A DNA stretch of 64,000 nucleotides from Terribium retamae (lineage in GTDB: Bacteria > Pseudomonadota > Alphaproteobacteria > Rhizobiales > Rhizobiaceae): contig NZ_JAKREW010000025.1 of the NCBI RefSeq assembly GCF_022347545.1, positions 20,048 through 84,047 of the forward strand. Direction: 5' to 3'. Within the stretch, counting starts at the first letter, position 1, and every line of letters starts with the position of its first letter. Under the pieces are notes generated by a model. That model saw nothing but the letters and a program-made list of their open reading frames with translations. It was not told where the DNA came from and searched no databases. Position numbers and translations under genes: made by a program. Shown here in pieces: positions 17,362 through 25,312 of this stretch.

Positions 17362-18369
17362 ATGCATGTCGCGCTCGACACGATGGTAGATACATTGAAG
17401 GCCGCTGCCGAATCCAGCCGGCTGCGCATTCTGGCGCTGCTGGCGCGTGGCGACCTGACCGTTTCCGACCTCACGGAAATCCTCGGCCAGTCGCAGCCAC
17501 GCGTTTCGCGGCATCTCAAGCTGCTCCTGGAGGCCGGGCTCATCGGTCGCTACCAGGAAGGTTCATGGGCGTTCTTCCGTCTCTCGGATTTGGACAATTC
17601 ACGCGACTTCGTGCTGCGGCTGATTGCCGGGATCCGCGCCGAAGACCCGCAGATCGAGCGGGATCTCGAGAGGCTGGCGACAGTGAAACGCAAGCGGCAG
17701 GACCGTGCGGCCGAATACTTCTCGACCAACGCGGCAAGCTGGGACGAGATACGCTCGCTGCACGTGCCGGAACGCGCAGTCGAGGCTGCACTCCTCAAGC
17801 TGGTCGGCAAGCGGCCGTTCCAGTCCATGCTGGATCTCGGTACCGGCACTGGGCGTCTGCTCGAAATCTTTGCGCCGCTCTACCGACGTGGCGTCGGGAT
17901 CGACATGTCGCGCGAGATGCTGGCGGTGGCGCGTGCCAATCTCGACAAGGCGGGCGTCGCCCACGCGCAGGTACGCCAGGGTGACATCTTCTCGCCGCCG
18001 GTCGAGCGGGATTCCTTCGACCTGATCACCATTCACCAGGTACTGCACTATCTCGACGATCCGGCACCGGCGATCCGTGCCGCGGCGCGGCTGCTGCGAC
18101 CCTCGGGACGGCTGATCATTGTCGACTTCGCCGCGCATACGCTGGAATTCCTGCGCGACGAGCACGCGCACCAGCGCCTCGGCTTTTCCGACAAGCAGAT
18201 CGCCGACTGGTTTGCCGAGGCCGGGCTCGATCTCGAGGAAAGCCAGGATTTCGAGCCGCGCGGCGGCTCGGACTCCAAGCTCACCGTCAAGCTGTGGCTT
18301 GGACGAGATCGCCGCCTGTTGATCGCCGATCCCAACCCTGAAACCCAATCCGTGCGGGAAATTGCCTGA
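17362..18369 (+). CDS. ArsR-type regulator fused to a SAM-dependent methyltransferase domain
   Basis: A 335-residue fusion. Residues 1-90 are an ArsR winged helix (AAAESSRLRILALLARGDLTVSDLTEILGQSQPRVSRHLKLLLEAGLIG). From about residue 140 a class I methyltransferase fold follows, with motif I MLDLGTGTGRLLEIFAP, the ribose-binding acidic residue in GVGIDMSREML, and ITIHQVLHYLDDP. No thiol metal-site motif of metal-sensing ArsR proteins is seen. Its stop overlaps the metF start by one base (TGATG), so the two are translationally coupled. A SAM-binding domain beside methionine synthesis suggests sensing of SAM or S-adenosylhomocysteine, comparable in concept to SahR, rather than catalysis; this is inference. 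Confidence 0.85.
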   Translation: MHVALDTMVDTLKAAAESSRLRILALLARGDLTVSDLTEILGQSQPRVSRHLKLLLEAGLIGRYQEGSWAFFRLSDLDNSRDFVLRLIAGIRAEDPQIERDLERLATVKRKRQDRAAEYFSTNAASWDEIRSLHVPERAVEAALLKLVGKRPFQSMLDLGTGTGRLLEIFAPLYRRGVGIDMSREMLAVARANLDKAGVAHAQVRQGDIFSPPVERDSFDLITIHQVLHYLDDPAPAIRAAARLLRPSGRLIIVDFAAHTLEFLRDEHAHQRLGFSDKQIADWFAEAGLDLEESQDFEPRGGSDSKLTVKLWLGRDRRLLIADPNPETQSVREIA

Positions 18370-19307
18370 TGAACCAGTTTCGTTTTTCCCGCCGCCCCGA
18401 CATTGGCGACAAGATCAGGGTTTCGTTCGAGTTCTTCCCGCCGAAGACCGACGAGATGGAAGCCAGGTTGTGGGAGACGGTGAAGCGGCTGGAGCCGTTG
18501 AAGCCGAACTTCGTTTCTGTCACTTACGGTGCTGGCGGTTCGACCCGCGAGCGTACGGCGCGCACGGTGCGCCGGATCCTCAATGAAACCGGCATTCCGG
18601 CGGCGGCCCATCTGACTTGCGTCGGTGCCACGCGCGAAGAGGTGGATGCAGTCATCCGCGATTATTTCGCCACCGGCATCAAGCGGTTCGTGGCGCTGCG
18701 CGGCGATCCGGCCTCAGGTGTCGGGCAAGCCTACACGCCGCATCCCGGCGGTTACCAGAACGGTGCCGAGCTGGTCAGTGGGCTGAAGGCGATCGCCGAT
18801 TTCGATATCTCCGTCGCCGCCTATCCGGAAAAGCATCCGGAGAGCCCGGACTTTGCCACGGACATCGAGATGCTGAAGCGCAAGGTGGACAATGGCGCGA
18901 AGCGTGCGATCACCCAGTTCTTCTTCGACAACGATCTTTATGAGCGCTATGTCGAACGGGTACGTCGCGCCGGCATCTATATTCCGATCGTGCCCGGCAT
19001 CCAGCCGGTGCACAATTTCCGCCAGGTGGCGAATTTCGCCTCACGCGCCGGCGCCCATGTGCCGGCCTGGCTGGCCGAGCGCTTCGAAGGGCTCGACAAC
19101 GATCCACAGACGCACATGCTGGTCGCGTCGGCGGTTGCCGCGGAACAGGTGCTTGATCTCGTGGAGCGGGGCGTTGGCGATTTCCATTTCTACACGATGA
19201 ATCGTTCCGACCTTGTCTTTGCCATTTGCCATATGATCGGCATCCGCGCGCATCAGGCGTCGGAAGTGCCGGTAAGTCAGCCCAATACGGGTTCGGCAGC
19301 AGCGTAG
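18369..19307 (+). CDS. metF: Methylenetetrahydrofolate reductase
   Basis: FAD-dependent enzyme of 312 residues that reduces 5,10-methylene-THF to 5-methyl-THF, the methyl donor for methionine synthesis. TIM-barrel landmarks: VSFEFFPPKTDEMEARLWETV with the catalytic Glu near the N-terminus, SVTYGAGGSTRERT, HLTCVGATREE, RFVALRGDPASG and a C-terminal FHFYTMNRSDLVFAI. Length is normal for bacterial MetF. It is translationally coupled to the upstream ArsR-methyltransferase fusion, which implies control by methyl-cycle metabolites. Downstream neighbour is convergent. Confidence 0.95.
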   Translation: MNQFRFSRRPDIGDKIRVSFEFFPPKTDEMEARLWETVKRLEPLKPNFVSVTYGAGGSTRERTARTVRRILNETGIPAAAHLTCVGATREEVDAVIRDYFATGIKRFVALRGDPASGVGQAYTPHPGGYQNGAELVSGLKAIADFDISVAAYPEKHPESPDFATDIEMLKRKVDNGAKRAITQFFFDNDLYERYVERVRRAGIYIPIVPGIQPVHNFRQVANFASRAGAHVPAWLAERFEGLDNDPQTHMLVASAVAAEQVLDLVERGVGDFHFYTMNRSDLVFAICHMIGIRAHQASEVPVSQPNTGSAAA

Positions 19308-19331
19308 GTGAAAGGCTGCGCCCGGAGCGGT

Positions 19332-19940
19332 TCAGAGGTCGGCCGGAGCTCTGCTGACACTCGCATTGCTCTCCGCAAGCGCAATGGCCTGTTCGATGCG
19401 ATGGCGCCTTACTTCGGGCTGAATGGCGTAGTCGATCCAATGCACGATCAGCGTCCTCGATGGAGGCGGCAGGCGCTCGAAGTTGCGGTAGGCGACACGA
19501 TTTTCGTCGAATTCCTTCTGGAGATCGGAAGGCAGCGCGATTGGGGCCGTGCCGCCTGGCGTGTCCCATTTGCCGGCGCCTCTGGCCCGCCGGATCGCGG
19601 CAAGGCCGGCTTCGCGCATGCGGCCGTGATCGATCAGCTTTTCAGCCCGCTCGCGGTTGATGCGATCCCACAGGCTGTCGGAAGGGCGCGGCCGGAAGAT
19701 GAGATAGAAGCTGTCATTGTCGCGCTTCGTCGCCTTGTCTTCTGTCCAGCCGTAGCAAAGCGCCTCTTCAATCGCCTCGTGGAAATGAACACCGGGCGTT
19801 TCGCTGGTTTTGTGATGGATGACTAGCTTTACGCCAGTCATCGCGCTGCCATTCGCTTCCAGCCAATCTCGCCACTCGGTGCGATTGGCTGGGGAAAGGG
19901 TTTGCACATCGCTTCGGGTACTGGATTTGTCGATTCGCAT
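19332..19940 (-). CDS. YdeI/OmdA-like protein
   Basis: A 202-residue soluble protein of the YdeI/OmpD-associated (OmdA) type: RTEWRDWLEANGSAMTGVKLVIHHK, the typical EAIEEALCYGWTEDKATKRDNDSFYLIFRPRPSDSLW, a helical WDRINRERAEKLIDHGRM, and a C-terminal helical region with LPPPSRTLIVHWIDYA. Family function is poorly known, with links to resistance to peptides in some bacteria. An in-frame start 20 codons upstream exists; ATG at 19940 is preferred because AGGA precedes it and the conserved domain starts soon after. Confidence 0.8.
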   Translation of the reverse strand: MRIDKSSTRSDVQTLSPANRTEWRDWLEANGSAMTGVKLVIHHKTSETPGVHFHEAIEEALCYGWTEDKATKRDNDSFYLIFRPRPSDSLWDRINRERAEKLIDHGRMREAGLAAIRRARGAGKWDTPGGTAPIALPSDLQKEFDENRVAYRNFERLPPPSRTLIVHWIDYAIQPEVRRHRIEQAIALAESNASVSRAPADL

Positions 19941-20014
19941 CGTTCGTAATCCTGCCCCCAACGCCCCGGCGACTATAGGGTGCAGCTGGGGCGAATGCAA
20001 AAGTCCGGAATAGG

Positions 20015-20040
20015 AAAAGGCCGGGTTTCCCCGGCCTTTT
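20015..20040 (-). terminator. Strong hairpin terminator, near-symmetric
   Basis: AAAAGGCCGGG (20015-20025) and CCCGGCCTTTT (20030-20040) form an 11-bp stem with a TTTC loop. On the minus strand the run of T follows the stem, 47 bp beyond the stop codon of the 28-residue gene, so it most likely ends that transcript. Confidence 0.85.
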
Positions 20041-20086
20041 CAATGGTTTGAACTATATGGTGCTGTCTTCCCCCGCTTCGGCGGCC

Positions 20087-20173
20087 TTATGGAAGAACGC
20101 CCACAATGAGGGCGCCGATAAAAGCAAACGCAGCACAAATCATCAGAGCGTTGAGTGGCCTCGTAAGTCCCAT
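20087..20173 (-). CDS. 28-residue single-span membrane peptide
   Basis: A very short gene with all the signs of a real one: AGGAGG at 20181-20186 is exactly 7 bases before the ATG at 20173, the frame ends at TAA, and a strong terminator follows 47 bp downstream. The product starts MGLTRPLN and then has one hydrophobic span (ALMICAAFAFIGALIVGVLP), so it should insert in the inner membrane with a short positively charged N-terminus. No family is recognised. An overlapping ATG five bases upstream would give only 11 residues. Flanks carry no partner gene. Confidence 0.65.
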   Translation of the reverse strand: MGLTRPLNALMICAAFAFIGALIVGVLP

Positions 20174-20468
20174 GACATAGCCTCCTCTCTGGAAAACTAT
20201 GGACCGAGTCTAGAAGCATTTCGGTCACACACAAGGAGAAAATGTGCTGCAATGCGACAAACCTTTAGAAATTCCGACCTCGATCTTGCCGCTATGCCTT
20301 GAATTCCTTGGCGAAACGCAGACGTCCCCGCTGTGTATAAATTGTGGCTGAAAGGTGTCCCGAGACCCTCCGAGAAGCGGACGATCCCGCATTGCAACCG
20401 ACAAGTCGCCTCAGCGCGAAACCCGTTTGTCGAGTGTGCGTCCGGCTCGGTGTTTCTTCTCGCTCCGG
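20174..20468. other. Intergenic region upstream of the 28-residue gene
   Basis: 295 bp between the small gene and the end of the EamA transporter gene, both leftward. It should contain the small gene's promoter. I see no other gene, no strong hairpin and no repeat. Confidence 0.4.
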
Positions 20469-21404
20469 TCAATTTTTGGACAATCTTGGCCGGCGCGAGA
20501 AAAGGCGCCCATCAATGGTGACTAGGCCGAGCCCGATCAGCAGCATGCCAAAGAGCTCGAATGTCTGGATGCGTTCGCCGAGGAAAGCGATGCCGAGCAG
20601 AATGGCGCTGACCGGTACGACCAGCGTCACCAGCGAAGCGTTGGTCGCGCCGGCCGAAGCGACAAGGTTAAAATAGAGGATGTAGGCGAAGGCCGTAGAG
20701 ACCAATGCAAGCGCGAAGACCGCTGCCCAGACCGGCGTGCTGGCTGACAACAGGCCGCCGGCGCCCGTCGCCGAAAGGACGACTGGGATCATGATGACGG
20801 TCGAGGCGGTCAACTGGCCGGTCGCCAGCACTGGAGGTGGCACACTCTTCAGTTGCCGGGCAACCATCAGCGCGAAGGCATAGGAAAGCGAAGCACCGAT
20901 CAGCGCGAATTTCGGCCATACCGGCCCGCCGAGGCCGGCAAGAACGCCAGGACCGACCATGGCGGCCGTGCCGGCGATGCCGAGACCGATGCCTGCGAGT
21001 TTGTTCCAGGACAGCTTCTCGTCGGCGGTCATGACGTTGGCAACGATCAGCGTCCAGAACGGCGTCGTTGCGTTCAGCACCGAGGCAATGCCGGCGCCGA
21101 GCTCGGTCTGGCCCGCAAAAATCAGCGAAAACGGGATGACGTTGTTGGTGAGCGCCAACAGGAAGAACAGGCCGACATGCGGCAACGCCAATCGGAACGA
21201 TGGTCCGCGCAGCAGGAGATAGACGTGCAAGGCCGCCGCCGCGATCGCCACGCGAAACAGTACCAGTGCCAGCGGGTGCATCTCCGCAACCGCGATGCGG
21301 GCGAAGAAGAAGGAGCCGCCCCAGATCGCGCCGAGCAATAAAAGCTGGCCCCAGTCCCTGAGGCTCATCGGTCCGGTCTGGACGGTTTGGGTAGCGATAC
21401 TCAT
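20469..21404 (-). CDS. EamA-type (DMT superfamily) metabolite exporter
   Basis: Inner-membrane transporter of about 311 residues with ten predicted hydrophobic segments in two EamA repeats. The first begins WGQLLLLGAIWGGSFFFARIAV, the second WPKFALIGASLSYAFALMVARQL, each with a conserved Gly/Trp-rich helix. The second repeat ends ILLGIAFLGERIQTFELFGMLLIGLGLVTI, a hallmark of the family. Family members export amino acids or related metabolites. ATG at 21404 is chosen, with GGGACGGGAA upstream; a longer start at 21437 is possible. Divergent from the decarboxylase gene, so export of a polyamine-pathway compound is possible but unproven. Confidence 0.85.
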   Translation of the reverse strand: MSIATQTVQTGPMSLRDWGQLLLLGAIWGGSFFFARIAVAEMHPLALVLFRVAIAAAALHVYLLLRGPSFRLALPHVGLFFLLALTNNVIPFSLIFAGQTELGAGIASVLNATTPFWTLIVANVMTADEKLSWNKLAGIGLGIAGTAAMVGPGVLAGLGGPVWPKFALIGASLSYAFALMVARQLKSVPPPVLATGQLTASTVIMIPVVLSATGAGGLLSASTPVWAAVFALALVSTAFAYILYFNLVASAGATNASLVTLVVPVSAILLGIAFLGERIQTFELFGMLLIGLGLVTIDGRLFSRRPRLSKN

Positions 21405-21605
21405 AGCGATTCCCGTCCCCAGGGGCTGTTTGGCCACTTTGTGAGACTAGCGACTCTCGAGCAGGCCGCCACCCGAATCCTGTCGGGGCACAAAGCTCAG
21501 AAAGAGCTGCCAGTCGGTTCGTCGGGCGAAACGAATGGACACGTTCCTGTTTTCTTTCCCGGCTAGTGAGGTTTAAGTGCGCATACCGAGAAAGGGATTC
21601 GCCTC

Positions 21606-22826
21606 ATGCAGCGATTCGAAAATGCCCGCGAGGCAGCCCTCGCTCTCCGTCCAGACGACCCGGTCTATTGCTTCCGCCCGCAAGTGCTGAAAGCTGACGC
21701 GCGCCAATTCATGGACATGTTTCCCGGCAAGACCGCCTATGCGGTGAAGACCAATGGTGAGCAGATCGTGTTGAAGGCGCTGGCTGAAGCCGGTGTCACG
21801 GCCTTCGACGTGGCATCGCCGGGCGAGTTCGCTGCCGTACGAGCCGTCTCTGCGGATGCGGAAATGCTCTACATGCATCCGATCAAGGCGCAGTCGGATA
21901 TCAGGCTAGCGCTGGAAAAATACGGCATCCGCGTCGTCGCCATCGACCATGAGGACGAGATCACCAAGCTGACGCGCGTGGTGCGCGCACTCGACATCGA
22001 CCCTGGTGCGATCACCGTTTTCGTGCGCGTGCAAACCAAGGGTCATGCCGCCTACGAGCTATCCAAGAAGTTCGGCGCCGGCCCGGCCAATGCGGTGGAA
22101 CTGGCGGAGCGGCTGGCGCGGACCGGCTACAAGGTCGGGCTGTGTTTCCATGTCGGCAGCCAGATCGAAGATCCCGATACCTATGAGCGGGCCTTGGCCT
22201 CAGCCGACTGGGTGCGCAACCGGCTCTCCTTCGACCTGGCCGGTCTCGATGTCGGCGGCGGCTTCCCGGCCGAATACGGGCACGATCCCAACCGCAAGCA
22301 TGTAGAAATGCCGTCGCTTGGCCAGATCATGTCCAGGCTCTCCGGCGATCTCAAGGAATATGGTTTCGACCAGATGCCCTTGGTTGCAGAACCTGGTCGT
22401 GTCATCGTGGCGCGCTGCCTCTCGCTGATCGTGCGCGTGCTTCTGCGCAAGGGCAGGCGGCTCTACATCAATGACGGCATCTGGGCGTCGTTGTCCGATT
22501 CGTGGACCGGCAAGATCACTCTGCCGGCTCGTTTTATTCCCGATCCAGCCATCCGTTCACGAAACGGCTCGGAAAAGAACATCGTGCCGTTCAAGGTCTG
22601 CGGGGCGACTTGCGATTCCGTCGACATCCTGTCGCGACCGTTCTGGTTGCCGGAAACCGTGGATACGGGCGATTGGATCGAGATCGGCCATATCGGCGCC
22701 TATTCGCTTTCGCTCAGGACCCGTTTCAACGGTTTCTACCCCGATACATTCGTGGAAGTGACGACGCCCTTCGACGAGGGTGACGCGCCGCAGGGCTTTG
22801 CCAGCCTGGAGACGATGGCGGATTAG
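21606..22826 (+). CDS. Ornithine/lysine decarboxylase, fold type III PLP enzyme
   Basis: Polyamine-pathway decarboxylase of 406 residues, alanine-racemase-like TIM barrel plus beta domain. PLP lysine Lys48 in AYAVKTN, the HVGSQIED loop at about 182, the Gly-rich phosphate-binding DVGGGFP at 215-221, EPGR at 262-265, and the active-site CGATCDSVD at 332-340, whose second Cys (336) corresponds to the catalytic Cys of eukaryote-type ornithine decarboxylase. This converts ornithine to putrescine or lysine to cadaverine. ATG at 21606 follows AAAGGG by about 8 bases. It is divergent from the EamA exporter and convergent with the lytic transglycosylase gene. Confidence 0.9.
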   Translation: MQRFENAREAALALRPDDPVYCFRPQVLKADARQFMDMFPGKTAYAVKTNGEQIVLKALAEAGVTAFDVASPGEFAAVRAVSADAEMLYMHPIKAQSDIRLALEKYGIRVVAIDHEDEITKLTRVVRALDIDPGAITVFVRVQTKGHAAYELSKKFGAGPANAVELAERLARTGYKVGLCFHVGSQIEDPDTYERALASADWVRNRLSFDLAGLDVGGGFPAEYGHDPNRKHVEMPSLGQIMSRLSGDLKEYGFDQMPLVAEPGRVIVARCLSLIVRVLLRKGRRLYINDGIWASLSDSWTGKITLPARFIPDPAIRSRNGSEKNIVPFKVCGATCDSVDILSRPFWLPETVDTGDWIEIGHIGAYSLSLRTRFNGFYPDTFVEVTTPFDEGDAPQGFASLETMAD

Positions 22827-22856
22827 GGCAGTAGGGGAATAAGGCAGTAGGGCAGG
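22825..22856. repeat. Short tandem GGCAGTAGGG repeat
   Basis: The segment AGGGCAGTAGGG at 22825-22836 recurs as AAGGCAGTAGGG at 22842-22853, a 17-bp period with a G-rich character, immediately after the decarboxylase stop. No function is evident. Confidence 0.5.
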
Positions 22857-22885
22857 TATCAATTGCCCTGATCTCCAATCCTTTC

Positions 22886-24124
22886 CTACAACTTCCCCAG
22901 CAACTCCGGCGTCGGCCAGCCATCGGCGGGGATGCCGAGCCGGACCTGTTCCTTGCGCACGGCATCGCGTGTGTTTGTGCCGAGAATGCCGTCGACCTTG
23001 CCGACGTCGTAGCCCCTGGCTTCCAGTTTGGTCTGCAGCTCCTTCATCTGCTCGATGCTGAGGCCTGGCTCCGGATTGCGCGGGTCATAGGTCGGAGCGC
23101 CGGCGAAACGGGTCGCCATCACCGCTGCGGTAAGCGCATAGGTGAAGGACTGATTCCACTCGATGTAGACGTCGAAATTGTCATAGGTCAGGAAGGCCGG
23201 GCCCTTGCGTCCCATCGGCAAGGCAAGACCGGCTTTGAGGCCGTTGTCGACAAGCGGAGAGCCGTCGGGGTTGGTGACACCCCACTGGTTCCACTGGCTG
23301 ATCGCCATCTTGTTGGTACGTGCCGTCTGCTCCCAGGGCAGGGTGTCGGGCAAGCGGACTTCCTGCACCCAGGGTTGATCTCGCTTCCAGCCCTTCAGCT
23401 GCAGCTTCTTTGCGGTTGTCATGATGACATCGGGTGCGCTGTTGCGCAGGTCCACCTTGCCGTCGCCGTCTCCGTCGACGCTGTCTTCCAGGTAATCGAT
23501 CGGCAGCATCTGGGTCTGGCCGATCTCGCCAGCCCAAGCGCCCTTGACGTCGGCAGGCAGGTCGCCGCGGTCGATCAGCTTGAGCAGCGGTACGATCTGG
23601 CGACGGAACACTGCGGGACGGCGGCAGTCGTTCGAGAGCGTAACGAGGGCATTGAGCGTGTTGAAGTCGCCCTGCACGGCTCCGAAATCAGTTTCGAGCG
23701 CCCAGAAAGCAGTGACGATGGCTGGCTGTACGCCGAATTCCTGCTGAGCGCGGGCGAAGACCGAACCATACTTCTGGAGCATGGTGGTTCCTTGCTTCAG
23801 CCGATAGGCCGAGATCATGCGGCCGGAAAATTGCGTGAAGGTCTGCGAAAACACGCCCTGGGCGCGATCGCGTGCCAGAACGCGGGTGTCGAAGGTTGCG
23901 GCCGCCAGCGCGTCCAAACCCGCTTCGCCGACACCGGCGGCCCTGGCTTCATCCGCGACCCCTTGCTTCCAGGCATCGAAATCGCCGCCGCAGGGCGCAG
24001 CAGTCGGATCGAGCGCCGGTGTAGCGGCGGGTTGTTGATCTGCGGGCGCGGATTGCTGCGCCATGGCAGAGGTCGCCACCAATACCGGCAGCAGCGCCGC
24101 GATGAGGCTGGAGCGCAGTCGCAT
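22886..24124 (-). CDS. Periplasmic lytic murein transglycosylase (MltB/SltB type)
   Basis: Peptidoglycan lytic transglycosylase of 412 residues that cleaves the MurNAc-GlcNAc bond with formation of 1,6-anhydroMurNAc. The N-terminal signal sequence ends in VATSAMAQ (about residue 22), without a lipobox, so a soluble periplasmic enzyme. The catalytic Glu is probably Glu144 in AFWALETDFGAVQGDFN, and GEIGQTQMLPIDYLEDSVDGDGDGKVDL is typical of MltB. Residues from about 350 form a PG-binding-1 domain (MKELQTKLEARGYDVGKVDGILGTNTRDAVRKEQ). Transcribed away from the decarboxylase, followed upstream by the lysozyme gene in the same direction. Confidence 0.9.
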   Translation of the reverse strand: MRLRSSLIAALLPVLVATSAMAQQSAPADQQPAATPALDPTAAPCGGDFDAWKQGVADEARAAGVGEAGLDALAAATFDTRVLARDRAQGVFSQTFTQFSGRMISAYRLKQGTTMLQKYGSVFARAQQEFGVQPAIVTAFWALETDFGAVQGDFNTLNALVTLSNDCRRPAVFRRQIVPLLKLIDRGDLPADVKGAWAGEIGQTQMLPIDYLEDSVDGDGDGKVDLRNSAPDVIMTTAKKLQLKGWKRDQPWVQEVRLPDTLPWEQTARTNKMAISQWNQWGVTNPDGSPLVDNGLKAGLALPMGRKGPAFLTYDNFDVYIEWNQSFTYALTAAVMATRFAGAPTYDPRNPEPGLSIEQMKELQTKLEARGYDVGKVDGILGTNTRDAVRKEQVRLGIPADGWPTPELLGKL

Positions 24125-24206
24125 GGTCTTCCTTTCGGACTGATTTCATGGCGCGGTACAAAGACCGGCGAAAGTCAGTGTCGAAAAGCAGGCTGGGGCC
24201 GCCCTG

Positions 24207-25004
24207 TCAACGGGTGTTCTGCCGCAGCCACTTGTTCCACGCGGCCTCGGAGCCATTGAAGACGTTGATATCGGCGTTGCCCTTCATGCCGGGAATGACG
24301 CCGGTTCCGGTGTATTGCCAGAAGGTGAAGGGGTGGCTGCCGTATTTCTGCGTTGGGTGCCCGGCCACCGACCGCAGCCAATAGGGGTAACCGCGGAAGG
24401 TCGACAAGTTGTTGTCGTCGAAGAAGTCGACCGAGGTGTAGATGATCGGCTTCTTGCCGTAATGTTTTTCGACCATCTTGAGGAAGATGGCCATTTCCCG
24501 ACGCACTGTTTCAGCCGGCGGTCTGAGCTTGCAAGTCGGTGATTGCGGATTCCACTCCATGTCGAGCACCGGCGGCATGGAGGAGCGCTCATTCGGCACG
24601 TTTTCGATGAACCAGCGTGCCTGTTCCGCTGCGGGGCGGCAGAAATAGTAGAAATGATAGGCTGCGCGCGGGATGCCTGCGGCGTTGGTGCCGCGCCAAT
24701 GATTGGCGAACATGTCGTCGACGCGGTCGCCGCCTTCGGTCGCCTTGATGAAAGCGAAGGAAACTCCGCTGGCCTTCGCCTTCTGCCAGTCCACCGACGT
24801 CTGGTATTTGGAAACATCCGTGCCATGCACGGCATATGTCCAGGGCGCGCCGCTGTCCCATTCATGCGGATCGGAGTCGGCAAAGCGTGGCGCGCGGACG
24901 GCGACGGCTGAACCACTATCGCCTGGTGAGACAGGCGAGAGGGCGTCGACGGTCGAGCAGGCAGACAGGACAGCCAAAGAGAGCAGGATCGCGAGACGAC
25001 GCAT
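24207..25004 (-). CDS. GH25-type lysozyme lipoprotein
   Basis: Predicted lipoprotein of 265 residues with a glycoside hydrolase 25 muramidase domain. The N-terminus MRRLAILLSLAVLSACS is a type II signal with a lipobox ending at Cys. The domain begins HGTDVSKYQTSVDWQKAKASGVSFAFIKATEG, and the acidic catalytic pair occurs in PPVLDMEWNPQS, followed by FWQYTGTGVIPG and the Asp in NADINVF. The frame extends 33 codons upstream, but ATG at 25004 gives the correct lipoprotein signal. It lies 82 bp upstream of the transglycosylase on the same strand; both act on peptidoglycan and may share a transcript. Confidence 0.9.
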   Translation of the reverse strand: MRRLAILLSLAVLSACSTVDALSPVSPGDSGSAVAVRAPRFADSDPHEWDSGAPWTYAVHGTDVSKYQTSVDWQKAKASGVSFAFIKATEGGDRVDDMFANHWRGTNAAGIPRAAYHFYYFCRPAAEQARWFIENVPNERSSMPPVLDMEWNPQSPTCKLRPPAETVRREMAIFLKMVEKHYGKKPIIYTSVDFFDDNNLSTFRGYPYWLRSVAGHPTQKYGSHPFTFWQYTGTGVIPGMKGNADINVFNGSEAAWNKWLRQNTR

Positions 25005-25312
25005 CCGGAATTCAAGTCCAGACCGGTGACCGCCGGTCGCGGATGGGTCGTTCTGTCCGGTTGTTCGCCGGTTGCGGTGCCCCCACTGCGCCACGCATCC
25101 CACTCAATCATCCAACATGGTTGATAATCCGTTGATACGGGCGAATACGCAAGGTTGTGATGGCTTATACAAAGGGCAGACGCAATCGCGGAGGGCCGGG
25201 CTCACGGTTCTGTGAAGACGAGGTAAGCTGTTGGCGCCGCAACATATCCAGTTGCAGCGGAGCCGGCACTCGCGGCAGATTGGGCGCAGACAGTGCGGCG
25301 GGGAGGCTGTGC
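25005..25312. other. Intergenic region between divergent lysozyme and serine hydrolase genes
   Basis: 308 bp. A GTTGATAATCC/GTTGATACGGG direct repeat lies near 25119-25141; no dyad or RNA gene recognised. The promoters of both genes must lie here. Confidence 0.4.

Noticed and set aside
21438..21605. Possible speF-type RNA leader before the ornithine decarboxylase
   Set aside because: Such elements occur before similar genes in alphaproteobacteria, but I could not identify the conserved helices; a covariance-model search would decide.
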